Assembly: GCA_037952775.1 (NCBI GenBank)
Contig: JBANAY010000003.1
Span: 18,910,001-18,974,000 of the forward strand
DNA length: 64,000 nt
Source: Clonostachys chloroleuca
Taxonomy: Eukaryota > Ascomycota > Sordariomycetes > Hypocreales > Bionectriaceae
Direction: 5' to 3'
Made by a program: the position numbers and the translations under genes. The first letter of the stretch is position 1, and every line of letters begins with the position of its first letter. The notes beneath the pieces are model-generated. The model did no database searches. It was given only the letters and a program-made list of their open reading frames with translations, and was not told where the DNA came from. Below, one piece after another: positions 12,929 through 25,556 of this stretch.

Positions 12929-13017
12929 GTTAATAACTTGGGCCACGTCTGCGATATGTAGATTTTCTTCCTTTTTCGATACCCGATTCCTCGCATTCAT
13001 CATTCTATACCCCTGAC

Positions 13018-14330
13018 CTACTTCTTCTTGAAGAATGCGCTGAGTTTCATCATCCCGGCCGTGTTGACCTTCTTGAGCTCTTTCGTAGCGCGGCTTTCAC
13101 TTGCCTTCTTCTTCTTTTCCTCCTCAAGCTTACGCTTCTTTTCGGCTCTGGCTTCCTCCTCCTCCGCATCAAGTCCGCGCTTCTTGGTGTAATCACCTAT
13201 AGCTCTGGATGCAGCAGCTTCTGCGCGCAATTTGGCGAGTTCTGTATAGTATGCGTCTAATGGTGCGAAATCGATTCCGCTAGTAGTCTGATCTGCCAGG
13301 GAACTCGAAAGTTGGGTCGCTAGGCTGGATGTGAGGTAGCGCGAAGAGATGAAACTAAAGGCGGTCCGGAGTCTCTGTAAATCAACAATGCCATCGGAAA
13401 CTTTGACTGCGCTTACACCATCGCCGTCGTCCTCTACAGGCGTTGCTGCTGTTGAGGCTTGTGAATCTGCCGATAGGTCAGACTGAGAAGTGGCCGTGGT
13501 AGACTGCGAGTCTGCCGACTCGGTCTGGGGGTTGATTCTCCTGATCCGAGTCCTTTCTCTGTACTGGATTTTGCCTGCTTTGAGTCGGACGATCTCTGGC
13601 TTGACACCTGCACTGGTGCCTCCAATGCTTTGGTGACAAACTTCTCCTCCATGCTTGGCGCAAGGCCACCTTGACACATGTTTCGGGCTTTGCTTAATAT
13701 CACAGCAAAGAGCTTCTTTTCATTGAGCCGAAACATTGTGTCGCTACCCCCATCAGTGGTATCGCAAACTGCCGCCATTCGGGATTCCAGGAGAGATCGC
13801 GTCCCCTCCCATCGGAGAATCTCAGACATGTGAGATTCTTCAGTTTCGAGTTTGTCTAAATGATCGTAGATGGTCATGAACAATCGCCGTTTCTCCTCAG
13901 CTTTTCGAGAAGAATCTGTGTGAACCAACGCAGGTAGCACGAAGAAGAGAGGGTCGATAGTGGTAGCAACATAGAGGTCGGCACTGGAGGCAACCTGACC
14001 ATGTGAATTGTTGGTCTTGCTCGTATCTGAGGCGTCCTCGACACCATTGCTCTCGATGAGCCAGCTTCGTGGCATGGATTTGGGCGCTGAAATCTTCGTA
14101 AATTCGTATATACCAGTTGTGGGGCATACTAGATATCGAGAGGGTTTCGCATTTCGAGGGTTGGGGAGGTTTACGATCCGAGCATCCTGTGTTGCCTTCT
14201 TGGGCAGAATGAATATTGTGGGAGGCTTCTCCCTTTTAGACCCGAGAGGATACTTCGGAGCAGACGATTTCGAACTTGCTTCCCCTTTCGTCTCCGCCGA
14301 ATCGTTCTTTGTTGATCTTGTTCGAGCCAT
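13018..14330 (-). CDS. rnh202: Ribonuclease H2 subunit B (Rnh202 family); frame broken by a one-base deletion
   Basis: Non-catalytic scaffold subunit of RNase H2, which removes ribonucleotides and RNA:DNA hybrids from DNA. It starts at 14330 (MARTRSTKNDS); no intron is needed. The triple-barrel part shows KYPLGSKR, RYLVCPTTGIYEFTKI and PRSWLIESNG; the helical part shows LSKARNMCQGGLAPSMEEKF. The C-terminal region has VDLQRLRTAFSFISSRYLTSS and a basic coiled coil. The last residues, MMKLSAFFKKK, match a PCNA-interacting (PIP) box. The frame shifts at a G5 run, 13527-13531 on the plus strand. With one more base the frames join as GESTPQTESADSQS and the CDS is 1314 bases (437 residues), so I read it as one gene with a homopolymer under-call. 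It is divergent from mcm10. Confidence 0.9.
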
Positions 14331-14925
14331 GGCTGTCTGGGCGTAGTTGAAGATTATTAAATACTATAAGCTTTCTTTAACCGATTGAGCTGGTGAGGCC
14401 TGAATAGGTGGCCAAGAAAATACTTCAACGGTTATCAAAAAGACCAAAAATAGAAATGAAGACCAAAAAGTACAAATCAGATCAAACGAATGAATTTCTC
14501 TTTCTCATTTCGGAGCGAGATGCGTAGTTGCGCCAAATCGTTACGGTAACTTTAATAATTACTGGTGGCGCGGGTAAAACGCGCTAAGGTTGACGCGTTG
14601 AGCGGTCAATAGCACTATCTCTTTATCCTGGCCAATAGGCTTCATGCAGAAGAAGCCCACAATTACCATTGCAGCTGGGTAGCAATTCAAGCAAAGCAGC
14701 ATCATTTTAGGTATTTCTGAAAATCGATACGTACTAGTGCTGTATCTTTTGCGACAGAATATATCCGACTCCCATATTCAGCTTTATCATTCAAACGAGG
14801 CGAGCTGGCTCGCCTGGGACGCCTTGGCTATTCCTGATCGTCAGGTCTAAGGTGGGCTCTGGCCACTGGCAAACCTGAATCAATTTTCAAAACAATATCC
14901 TCATTTCGCATAGACGACAGCTAAA
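14331..14925. promoter_or_regulatory. Divergent promoter rnh202-mcm10 with MCB and E2F-like sites
   Basis: These 595 bases lie between two DNA-replication genes. GCGCCAAA at 14530-14537 is the reverse complement of TTTGGCGC, an exact E2F-type site. ACGCGC occurs at 14579-14584 and the palindromic MCB ACGCGT at 14593-14598. Three G1/S-type motifs fall within 70 bases near the middle. This suggests coordinated G1/S expression of both genes. It is inferred from motifs only. Confidence 0.5.
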
Positions 14926-17287
14926 ATGCCCCCTGGTAGGAAGAAATTCAAGGCCAAGCAGATGGAGATGATGGAAGCTGATTTGAGCCACCAAACTTTT
15001 AGGACGAGCACCGGAAGTGCAGTGGCCTCCTCGATCCCCGCGCGATGCCTTGCTGAGCACACCCGGCGGCCGAAGCCGGTACCAGAAAATGATCAGCGAA
15101 ACATCTCCATCCTCTCCGTCAAGAAATCCCCAAAGAGCCGTATCGCCCTCTCCCGGAGGAGATGCTATGGATATCGACGACGACGACGATGAGGAGACGC
15201 TGCAGCTGAAACTTCAGGAACTGCAAGCCAAGCTGAAGCTGAAGAAACTGCAGAATGCCAGGGCAAGAGCCTCTGGCGTAGCTGCTACACAACAAATGAC
15301 CCAGGACCTACGTTCAGGTTTCCTAGGGGAGCATCGACAGAGCCCAGCTGGACCCATGGTATTCGGAGGGTCCATCCACCCAACGCCACAGAATGAGGTT
15401 TTAGTGCCGGTATCACCAATAAGGAGGCGTCAAGAACCTCCAGCCCAAACATCACCAAGACGGGTTCAGCTGGGCATCGATAAAGGGCTGAAAGCTCGTG
15501 ATGTGTCACTCAAAAGGGCTCCAGTCTTCAAGAGGCAGAAAATCGGTAACGAGATGGGTCAGTCAGATGGCTATCTACGCACCTCGAGATCATCAAGTGT
15601 CTCTGGCGGATCATTCTCAATGCCCGCACGGCCATTGAGCTTCAGCGAAAGAATGGCCGGGGCAAGGTCACAGGAAGTCCAAAATGCCGAACGGAGACAA
15701 CAAGTTCAAATATCTCGCAGCGAGTCTTTTGGCATTGGAAGGGAAGAGATGGAGAAGTTCAAAAGCTCCGCCATTGACATTCCTGATGAACCTATGAAGG
15801 CTCCTTCTTTTAGTAGAGATGAGGTGTTGTCGAAGAAATGGAGTGCCTCGAGCGGTCTCAAACGAAGCAATACAACGACGGGGGTCATTTCGGAAACGAG
15901 AAAGGATAGAAGACTTTCACACTCACAGGACATGTCATCGAACAATTCAGAAAGTGAACCGGCATCATTCGAAGCCTTCTCTGGATATCACCTCTCACGA
16001 CGAATCCTCCCACACACTGTACTTGCGCGGCACATCTCTGGGAAAAAGGTCATGAGCGTAAAGGACTTACTAAGAAATGTTAAGGCACCGGACTTTTCTC
16101 TCCCTGATGTTGAGCAGGACATAGTCGTTTTTGGCATAGTGGCTAAGAAGTCGGAACCGAGAGCACACAAAGCAGCTCCCGCGAAAAACGGCTTGAAACC
16201 TGAGGACCGTGGGAGCTACATGGTTATCAACATTGTCGACCTTGACTACGAAGTTGATTTGTTCCTCTTCAACTCGGGCTTTGCTAGGTTCTGGAAGATA
16301 ACTGAGGGTACTGTGGTTAGCATTCTCAACCCTAACATTATGCCTCCGCCCCCCGGAAGACAAGACACCGGACGGTTTAGCTTGGTGATCAATTCCGACC
16401 AGGACACCATCCTCGAAATTGGAATATCCAGAGATTTGGGCTACTGCCAGACAGTCAAAAAGGATGGAAAGCCTTGTGGAGCATGGGTCAACAAGAAGCG
16501 AACACACTTCTGCGAGTATCATACCAACGAAGCCGTGCAGAAATCCAAAACATCGAGGATAGAAATGAGCACTGGGAGTGGGTTCGGCTCTGGCGAGAAG
16601 AAGAAACTCCCTAGATATCCGCCAAACGCGAGTCAGACGAAGCAGATTCCCGGCAACTACGATTGGGAGACCAAAACGCGGTGGTTTATTAGCCGGTCAA
16701 TGAGCTCTGCCGATCTCATTGACGGGAAAGATCAAGCGATAGATCGGAAAGAAAAAGAGGCACAGCTGCAGCGAAGCCTGGCAGCCAAGGAGAGAGAGCG
16801 TGATATGATGAAGAAACTGGGGCGCATCGGAGGCGGTGCTGGGAAGGAGTACATGCAGCTCTCTGCAAAAAGAACACCCGGGGCCAGAGTCTCTCCAGTA
16901 TCGTCGTCAGCCCACACGAGAACGGCCCCCAGTGCCAGTGAACAGACCCAGACAGCTCTTGAGTCTCTCGGTCTACACAATAGGGATCGCGAGATTCACC
17001 TCAGCTCCATCAAGAGAAAGCGGCCGGCCAGCTCCCAGGCAGGATCCGTGGGCAGTTCGTCTACCTCATTTGGTTGGGGTGCCGGTCTGAAAGAGAAGCT
17101 GGCAAGGATGAAGGATGGTGAGAAGCTACGGAACCAGGCCGAGGGGCAAAGCTTGGTTGAGAAGCAGACTCGATTTGTGACCGAGAAGGGAATTCGCCTA
17201 GCTGGGCGGGAAAGTATAGGGAATTTGTCAGAGAGACAAATTACACTCGATGACGACGACGATGATGACTTGATCATTATAAAATGA
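14926..17287 (+). CDS. mcm10: DNA replication factor Mcm10
   Basis: Mcm10 binds the Mcm2-7 helicase, single-stranded DNA and polymerase alpha, and is needed for origin activation. A tiny first exon (14926-14935, ATGCCCCCTG) is spliced over a 67-base intron (14936-15002, GTAGGA…TTTTAG) to 15003-17287, giving MPPGRAPEVQWPPRSPRDAL and 764 residues in total. N-terminal coiled coil: LQLKLQELQAKLKLKKLQ (about residues 60-85). OB-fold about residues 320-475, then the Mcm10 zinc finger beginning GYCQTVKKDGKPCGAWVNKK and ending THFCEYH (about 480-512), with CCCH ligands intact. The C-terminal third is basic and Ser-rich and ends in an Asp tract (LDDDDDDDLIIIK). The E2F/MCB-like motifs upstream fit cell-cycle control. 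Confidence 0.95.
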
Positions 17288-20200
17288 CGAAATAAACATT
17301 AGCATGGGAGCATCAGGACACGGATTTAATCTTGTCAGCCGGAGTTTTAGCATATCATTTCTCTAGCTTTAGAGTACTACATTTTCTCTCCTTTATGACT
17401 ATCGATCGTTCTATTTATGGTGACACTGTTCGTATATCAAGCTGATTATGAGAGTATTATACTACTCTTCAACTCGGTAAGGTTTCATATGATGACTTCT
17501 CCGTCATCCGATTAAGGGTTTGAAGTCGTATTGCCTTGATCAGACAATAGTATCACCCTTCTCAGCACTCCAGCCCCAGTTCGATAGGGCTCCTTTGATT
17601 TTAGCCAGCCAACGCCCCCCTCCACAACTCCGAATGTATATCCGCGGCTAATAGTACACCACCAAACCTGCGAATAGCAAACCCTGCATAAGCAATGGTG
17701 GTAGCCCGCTACAATATTGCGCCAAACTAAAGTGCGTCATGGTTGCATTACAGGACTGCAGCCACTATGATAGGGCAAGGGCCTTGTAGACGCAAGGGTA
17801 CTGAAATTCATTGCATTTTACTCGAGCTTGGCCACGGCCATCTCGCGCAGGGCAGAAACAAAGACAGACCTGGTCCTTGTCTGGTCCGGCAGCAGCGCTT
17901 ATAGGCCCCCTCCTGGGCCAGAGCCGCTTAGATCGACGTACCATAGGCGACGAGGCTGCTCATAAAACTGAAGAGTACAACGAGCACTTCTGTAGATCGT
18001 ACAATGCACAGCATTCTTCAACGGTATGGATCCACGAGAACAGCTGAGTGTCTGGCCGAGGTAACATCGCGGCTTTTAGTTCCAAATACGTGACTAACGC
18101 AAACCAGATACTGGACCCAAACAGAGAAACGAAGGCCCCCAAGAAGTAATATTCTGGGTAAAAATACTGATCGTTGAGCCCAAAGTGGAGCAGCTCGCCG
18201 GACATCAAGCTTGACGAGGGCCAGCTGACACTTTCGGTTGCCAAGAATAGCCCAGCCTTTATTAAGACTATACATGCGCCATCATAGCCGAAAAGGGCGT
18301 CGGGCAGACCAAGGTGGTGTAAGTGCGTGTTGGCTGAAGTCGAAGAGCTCGATGGGCTTTTGGGGTGTAGGAGACTAACATACATTCACTCACGTGGAGT
18401 CATTCTGCGTGAGGGGAATCCTGAAATGTAACGTTGGGGCAATTTTCTTTCACCGTGTTGGATCACTGTGCTGCCCCATGAGAGAACGTTTGCTTGCTGG
18501 TATGCCGATGAAGCTGAAGAAGTCGTCAGCTTACAGAATCGAGAGAAGTTGTAGCTATTGTGGGTAGTCATGCAAGGGTACGGGCTATAGAACAACACCT
18601 TGCGGGCAACTTCAGCAAAACCCTTTTTGACTCAATATGGATTTGGAAGCATCTAGGATATCAAACCCTTGAAAGTGCAAATACGAGACAATTTATGTCT
18701 CAACTATCAGAGACTTTCTCCATCGAATTGAGCTGTACGATAATCCGAAAAGGGTGGCAAGAACCGAGCCTCTGACGCAAACCCCAAAGACTGGATGTAG
18801 GCTACAGCACATCGAGATGCAAGACTGGAGTCAGAACAACGCCCCTCTTCTGAGTCAAATTTTGGATACGTCTCCAGCTCTACAGGTTTGTGGAGACTGG
18901 ACTCTTGGTAACATCTTACGAGATCTCAGTGCGTTTGATGCCAGTTAAAGAGGCTGAGAGAAAACATTGTCGTGTCAAGGACACGCCGATTGATGGAACT
19001 GCCTTGAGCCGGATGGCCTCACTTCGACGGGTAGTGAAATCATATGACAGGACCTAGTTGTGGTGAAAGCCAAGCGGTACTCCAAATCTAGCAGCCACCG
19101 TTTGAGTTGAGGACGCTAAGGTCCCATGAGGGGATACTTCTGCGTATGCTTCTCCACAGGTTGAGAGCAAATCAAAAGTGGGAAACCGGTGAAATGCACC
19201 CCTGCTGTAAATTGTCTGGTGGGGTTGACCTCTGTTCGCAAGCGAAGCATTAGTGAAGCTGGCGAGGAGGTCATGGGCGAGCTCCAGTCTGATTGCAAAT
19301 GTTGGATACTGTCCCCACGTCCGAGTCGCAAGTCGTCGGTTTTCGGCCGGTTCATCGGGTATGGCTACCAGAATCTGCTGTTTAATCATCGAGCCGGTCC
19401 CACGGGGCTGCCTGACCTGTGGATGATTTCATCATGAGCGAATTGTAGCAATGGTCGCTGAATCATTCCCTTGCTTTGCATCTGCATAGCCGGTTAAGAA
19501 TTGGCTTGGAAGGCGATCTGCAAGAATCGAGCAACTGGAATTGTTCGATGCATCGTGGGGATAGGCATCCATTGGAACGGACCTGCCGACTTGTGCGTCC
19601 ACCAGTGTGGTAGCTTGTGCTCCCAACGCTAAGGCACCGGCATGAAAGCATCCGGAAGGCTCTTTCCTGGATGGTTCAGGGCAGTTGCCTAGCTGCCACT
19701 CTTGAATGAATGGAAGGTAGGGTCCACTCGCATGTCTCCAGGTCTTCTGAGGCAAGTACTACCTACAGTACGTATAGCAGGTACCTCCCTTACCTCGTAC
19801 CTTGAAGGTGCATCACTTGATCACTTCTTGGGATGGGATGGCATGCTGGCACCTAAAGCTGTGGGAGGCCTGAGAGCCAATTTGTCGAGGCATTTGCATG
19901 TGTTGGCAGCTCATCCGTCACTTTGTGACAACAAATCCCAGTGGCGATCTGACGATCATGCCTCTAATGTTCCGCCAGGATACAGAGAGAGCATACGTCT
20001 CATTTCAGGAATCCTCAGCTCATTGAGGCCGGTCGCAAGCCGGCGTCACGCCTAAGGGACGAAGAGGAATAAACGATTGTGAGCTGCAGTTTGAAAACTG
20101 TTACGACGCCGGTGTTGCGGCTGTAGAAAGCACGGTGCGGCCTGCCCGTGATGTGTGCCTGCCCGACTGGTCAAGGCTAGGAAAACACTCCACTCTCCTC

Positions 20201-22047
20201 CATAATTATCAACTGGCGGGGCCAAACCTGCTTCCATATTAGTTTTGATTTCTTCAACACAGAATTAGTCTTCGCTCTCATGTGGAGTTCTGGGCACACC
20301 TACAGTATTGATAACCTCCAAAACCCACCTTACTAGGCTCCTTTACGAAGCGGACTTGATATCGTGGAGGTTTCCCCAGATTGCGGGGGATCTCGACATG
20401 CCACGAAGACAATCGATCCGTTGTTGGACCCAGCTGGCAGTTGGCGGGCGCAACAGACAGCATCACGCGATACCTTGCCTATAAAGAAAACGAGGACATA
20501 TAGGAAACCATTGAAATGCACCGTCTGGCAATGACACTTCCTAGGCCAACCGATGTGCCCATAAATAACCCAAGAGGAATTTATTAGCCGAGCTGGAAAT
20601 CATAATAGACATATGACGAATTGGACTGGGGTCACCTCGCCAAAGTCGTGGCGAGTGTCCTACCCCTGGGAGCGCGACCTGCATGTTGGGTCTGGTATTT
20701 GCCGATTGACACCACCATACCTTTTCTATTGCAATTCAATGTGTGCCGGACAAAAGGACTAGGAGGAGGCGTATCCCGGCACTGCCTTCATGAGCAAACT
20801 TGTCACCCTGCATCAAGCATGGATCCACCAACCATACAAGCCTGATTCCCAATGCATTCAAGGCACAGTTATGGGACAATCGTCACGTTCTTGTCAATTA
20901 CATATCACTAGGAGCGGCCGAAATCCTATCATTGGCACCAGTTTCTAGGGCTTACCGTTTACTCCCTTGCTCTATGCGATCACCTGCCATCTCGCATGAC
21001 GACCGTAAAAATATCCGACATCGGATTTGCTGCCTGCATTAGACGTTACCGACTCTGTTCCCCGAGCTCCCTATCGCGCGGGCCCCGCCGTGAGTTGCAG
21101 TCTAGAGCACAATGGCCGCCGACTATCGACCATAAGCCTGTAGAAAGGTCAAAGGTTTTCATTCTCTGACCTTGGATTTCATGATATCGCATCTTACAAT
21201 TCCATATAAATAGATCGGCTGCCAAAGAGGCACTATCGCATGCCATTGGGGTCCAATTTTCAATGTTTCCATCCCGGTTTGGTACTCTTCGAAGCAACCA
21301 AACTCAAGAGCACAGCGGTCCTGCTACAAGAGACACTGTATATCACGTTTTACTAGAGAAATGAAGAAATTCCATGCGTTGTTAGCGCGCGCGTCTTGGT
21401 TCGGGTAGCAAAAAACCGAAAACCCCAGTGTTGGGTCCGCTCAAGTACCTGTATCCAAATTGGGCCGACTCAGCATCCGTGGGGGTCGCATTACAAGTTC
21501 CCTGCCTCAACTCTGATGCCCCTCGTTGTCAAACCCAGAAATGGCGGGGTGCAAGGGAGGGGTGAAGATGTGTGGTGTGGTGTGGTGTGTGCCCAGTTGA
21601 TAGACCCATTTCCATGGCAGCTCCCTACCCCGGCACATCAGCTCCAAGAGGGACTGCGATCGTCCTCCATAGTTGGGAGACAATACAGGGCCTGGACTTC
21701 GCGCACTGTGTTGAGAATGCCTTTGGCATCTTGCTTTGTGGGCCCCTGGAGGCACAGAGCCCATGATGCTCAGCCTCTTGGCTGGTTGACTGGCCCATCG
21801 TCCTCCAACACCAACCATATCCACTCCGGTGGTCGGTACCGAGGGGCTACCTGGGCAGGCATGGTCAGAAGGCCTGCTAGTTTCAACGCCACCCCTAGGC
21901 ATGAACAGGATAATTCATATCCAGCGGAAGAAAAGGAGGGGAGTTGGGATAGAGGGCCATCAGGCGTATGCCCTTGAACTCAATCGGCCCCCAGCTGGCG
22001 TATAACGATTTCAGCTCAAGCTCTCGTCTTCAACTGTGATCAAGTTC
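17288..22047. other. About 4.8 kb without a supported gene
   Basis: This is the region between mcm10 and the DHDPS-family gene. The longest frames (21396-21977 plus, 193 codons; 17960-18385 minus, 141 codons) have no recognisable domain. The minus frame contains one strongly hydrophobic segment (YYFLGAFVSLFGSSIWFALV) and could be a remnant or small membrane protein, but the exon structure is not convincing. A short TGTGG tandem repeat lies at 21571-21590. Otherwise I see nothing distinctive. Confidence 0.55.
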
Positions 22048-22055
22048 TATATAAA
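22048..22055 (+). promoter_or_regulatory. TATA box upstream of the DHDPS-family gene
   Basis: TATATAAA lies 189 bases before the chosen ATG at 22237. That distance would give a leader of roughly 150 bases if transcription starts about 30-40 bases downstream. The site also argues against the longer open frame that begins at a GTG at 22036. Confidence 0.4.
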
Positions 22056-22236
22056 CCCCGTATGTCCCTGGAAATGCCCTCGAGTCTTGATTATTGCCTC
22101 ATCCCAAGCAAATATCACAACTCATCCACTTCCTGACTTCATTTCTCACCTTCCCCTCGGCCCAGATATCTATTTTCAAGGGCTCTATCATTATATCTCA
22201 AGGGATTTGAGCGAACTTACAACTCTACTTGTTACC

Positions 22237-23367
22237 ATGTCTCCACACTGCGACTCTGCCTCCCCCTTCTCCGGCGGCTATGCCACCACCACACCCTTTC
22301 GGGGCTTTGATAGGCCATCAAACTTAAGGATTGCACATGAGGCTGAGAGCGGCTCTGATACCCCACTGAGCAGTGACTGTGAAAGTTTGTCACTGGATTC
22401 TAGGCCCTCATCTGCCCGCCTTCTTATCCCAGGAGTATATGTCCCTACGATGTGCTTTTTCAAGTTAGAATCGGAGGAGATTGATACCGACACTATTGCA
22501 CAACATGCAGTCCGACTAGCTCAAGCTGGCGTTACTGGATTAGCCACTCAAGGCTCAAACGGAGAGGCTGTGCACTTGACACACGGAGAAAGACAATTGG
22601 TCACCGCAACTACCAGGCGGGCACTGGATGGAAATGGCTTCGCCCATATGCCTCTCATCGTGGGCTGTGGAAGCCAGAGTACCCGTGAGACAATTGAGTT
22701 CTGCAGAGAAGCATATGAGTCTGGAGGTGACTATGCCCTGGTCCTCCCTCCCTCGTACTATGCTACCCTTTTCTCCCCTGGGTTACGGACCATTGTGGAT
22801 TTTTTCGAAAAGGTGGCCGATAACTCCCCGATTCCTATTATCATCTATAACTTTCCCGGGGCTGCGGGCGGTTTAGATCTGACCTCTGACGTGATCGTCG
22901 AGTTGGCTAAGCACCCTAATATTGCTGGCGTGAAGCTGACGTGTGGCAATACTGGAAAGCTGAACCGAGTGGCAGCTGCCACCCGGCGTCTTTCCAAGAC
23001 CTATGACCCCTCACACCCCTCTTTCCTTGTTCTTGCTGGATCGGCAGACTTCTTAGTGCAGTCCATGTCTGGTGGTGGGCACGGCATTCTCGCCGGGCTC
23101 GCCAACATCGCTCCCAAAGCATGCGTAAGGGCTTTTGAATGCTACCAGAGCGGAAACCTCAGCGAAGCACAGAATATGCAAGAAGTTCTGTCCGATGGGG
23201 ATTGGACTGCAATTCAAGGCGGTGTTTTAGGTGTCAAGGCCGGCCTGCAAGGCTGGATGGGGTACGGTGGTTACGCACGGAGCCCCCTTCCAAAACCGAC
23301 TGCAGATCAGGCGCAGAAATGGAAGGACGGGTTCCGTGGTTTGATGTCATTGGAAAAGTCACTGTAG
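22237..23367 (+). CDS. DHDPS/N-acetylneuraminate-lyase family class I aldolase (4-hydroxy-2-oxoglutarate aldolase-like)
   Basis: A TIM-barrel lyase of the dihydrodipicolinate synthase superfamily, using a Schiff-base lysine to cleave or condense pyruvate-containing substrates. Fungi make lysine by the aminoadipate route, so a DHDPS role in lysine synthesis is unlikely; a catabolic keto-acid aldolase is the better guess. Single exon, 376 residues from the first ATG (MSPHCDSASPF). The first 65 residues are a Ser-rich extension beyond the usual family start at LLIPGVYVPTM. Visible motifs: GLATQGSNGEAVHLT (substrate-binding Gly/Asn loop), ALVLPPSYYA, PIIIYNFPGAAGG (catalytic Tyr region) and GVKLTCGNTGKL (Schiff-base Lys). 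The length of the core, about 305 residues, is typical. The exact substrate cannot be told from sequence. Confidence 0.88.
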   Translation: MSPHCDSASPFSGGYATTTPFRGFDRPSNLRIAHEAESGSDTPLSSDCESLSLDSRPSSARLLIPGVYVPTMCFFKLESEEIDTDTIAQHAVRLAQAGVTGLATQGSNGEAVHLTHGERQLVTATTRRALDGNGFAHMPLIVGCGSQSTRETIEFCREAYESGGDYALVLPPSYYATLFSPGLRTIVDFFEKVADNSPIPIIIYNFPGAAGGLDLTSDVIVELAKHPNIAGVKLTCGNTGKLNRVAAATRRLSKTYDPSHPSFLVLAGSADFLVQSMSGGGHGILAGLANIAPKACVRAFECYQSGNLSEAQNMQEVLSDGDWTAIQGGVLGVKAGLQGWMGYGGYARSPLPKPTADQAQKWKDGFRGLMSLEKSL

Positions 23368-25556
23368 GCTAATGTTAGGTTACACGGCCTGATGCGCCAT
23401 GGTGTGGTAGTTACACTGGTGGCGCTGGAGGCCTAATTCCGGACGTCTCTGTCAACAGCACTATTATGCTTTGGGAGGTGAGGAGACGCGAACCACCCAA
23501 GCTCATTGATAGAAACGCAGGGCTTTGTGGCACACACGTCTAACCCACGAAGTGGTGTGGCAGGTCAACGCTGGCCGCTACTCTAAGGGATTTTTGTAGA
23601 CAAAATGGCGAGATATTTACTATATCAGGAGAGTGGGAAGGAAATGAGGGTAGAGTTAGTTACCCGCATAGACCTTGGTTAGTCATTGCGTCTTTTAGGG
23701 TGCATGAATACTTGTGTATTAATGAGTAGTCCTCTTCATACTATGACAATGAAGACGTTGTGGCACCAAGAGAGGCGACAACTAAGCCTTTAGGCCGCGA
23801 GGTATTACTGATCTATGATTGGCTACCTAAGTAAGTTCTGAAGTATATGGCGACTTGCTGTAGAGAGAGATTTCCCCCCGAATGTGATGAAAGCCTAGGA
23901 GAAGAAAGCAAGCAGAGCACTTTTTGTGAAAATACGAGGCGGCATTTCTCATCGAGAGCAAATATCTGTTAAATATTCGATCAAAAAGTTTATTTCCAAG
24001 ACGCGATAGAAAACATTGTCAATTTGAATATTTTGATTTATGCAGGCTGGCTGGGTACATCAGGCTTTCTGGACCGTACATGGCTTGTTCATAACGGAAG
24101 TCGTCCCCATACGAAGGCCTGTACCACCGAGTGGGGGTCAAGATCGAGAGTATATGTGACCAACTGTTGGAAGCCGGAGCACAGGGTTAAGCAGCATGAG
24201 GTTGCGTCGGAGATCACCGGTCTTTGTGTCTGGCCAGTTCTGGATGGGTTTCATGCCGGCACCCACGAATCTGGTTTGGTGTGTCCGCTAGAAATAGCTT
24301 ATAAATACCAAAATGGATTTTTTTTGGACACATGGCAACGAAATGCGGCCTGTCCATGCCGGAATCTGGATAGACGTACTCTGATTCATCTTTACATAGT
24401 GGCGGGACGTGATACAGCTGGTCATGGCACGCTTTCCCTAACCCAGCTGGCAACTCATGGCTCTGGAATGATCATGGATCCCATGGCGCTCTTTCACCGC
24501 TAATACGAATGGATTGGCATGAAACCAGGCTTGATCACAAAGTGATGCAAAGTAGGGAGGTGAGGTGTGTGAAAAGACGAACGTCATCAGTAGACTATCT
24601 CGTCCGCGCGGCAATATGCATCATGGTTGTGCCATGTGGAACAACTGTAACTATATTGTGGTGACTTATCCTGGACTCGGAGCGTTTTGAAATTAGAGCC
24701 GACTGAAGGGCAAACATTGTACAGGATTACATATGCCCACGCGGCAGCCTCGCCAGTGCGCTTGAGATCACGCCCATCGGAGCTTCGTCAAGGGCATTGT
24801 TTGCCATCATGTGACGATGTTATCTGTCATCACTAGCGAGATAACCGCCTCAAGGGACATATTCCACAAGTCCGGTGAGCCTCATTTTCAGTTGCGATGG
24901 GACGAGACGATACAAAGCCATCCATCTAACACCCATTTTGTTGATCATCTCGTATTCATATGGGGCTTCGAGCCACCGCATGCCACGGACATAACGGATA
25001 GGCTTGCTCGCGGAACAATTGCACATGGATTTTTAATGCAGAAGGAACCTCCGGAGTTACAGTACGGCTAGGTTCTTCTCAGACCGCCATGTGCTACTTG
25101 GCACCTTGTCAAGGTGGAGTGAGTGAGTGGGTAGTGGTGAGATAGGTCATGGTATGGCTGAGGTTGCTGCTGCCACTAGTAACATCTCACCATACGCCAT
25201 AGATAATGCAGGAAGGAGAGAAGGGCGAGCCATTCGTCCTTGACGGAACTCAGTTGAGATGGGAAGAGTACCTCCGTCTCGGGCTCCGCCACCAACGCAT
25301 CTCACGGGAAGTCTGCAGTGATTTGTAGGATGTGCCAACTGTATAACTTTGAATATTTCCCGCCGGCCCTAGCCTTAACTTTTCGAGTCAGATTTGCTTG
25401 CTTGCTCGTTCAACAGCGTGGCACATAAGGCCCGAGGACAGCATAGAGCTCCCTTTACCACAGAGCGACCTTTGGAAAATCAAGAACTCCAGCCAAGACA
25501 AATATCGAGAAGAGCCCTGCCGAGTTCAAATTGCATCACCCTAGAAGATAGACAAC
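23368..25556. other. Intergenic region, no gene seen
   Basis: About 2.2 kb between the aldolase and tyrosinase genes. The largest frame (24024-24503 plus) has no recognisable family features and no ATG context or intron pattern that supports it. AT-rich stretches occur near 23640-24020. Confidence 0.55.

Noticed and set aside
17960..18385. Minus-strand frame with a hydrophobic segment
   Set aside because: A single possible membrane helix, no homology that I recognise and no convincing start or splice structure; noted only as a remnant possibility.
21396..21977. 193-codon plus-strand frame
   Set aside because: No domain, begins with a non-ATG start and includes simple TGTGG repeats; no splice signals link it to other frames.
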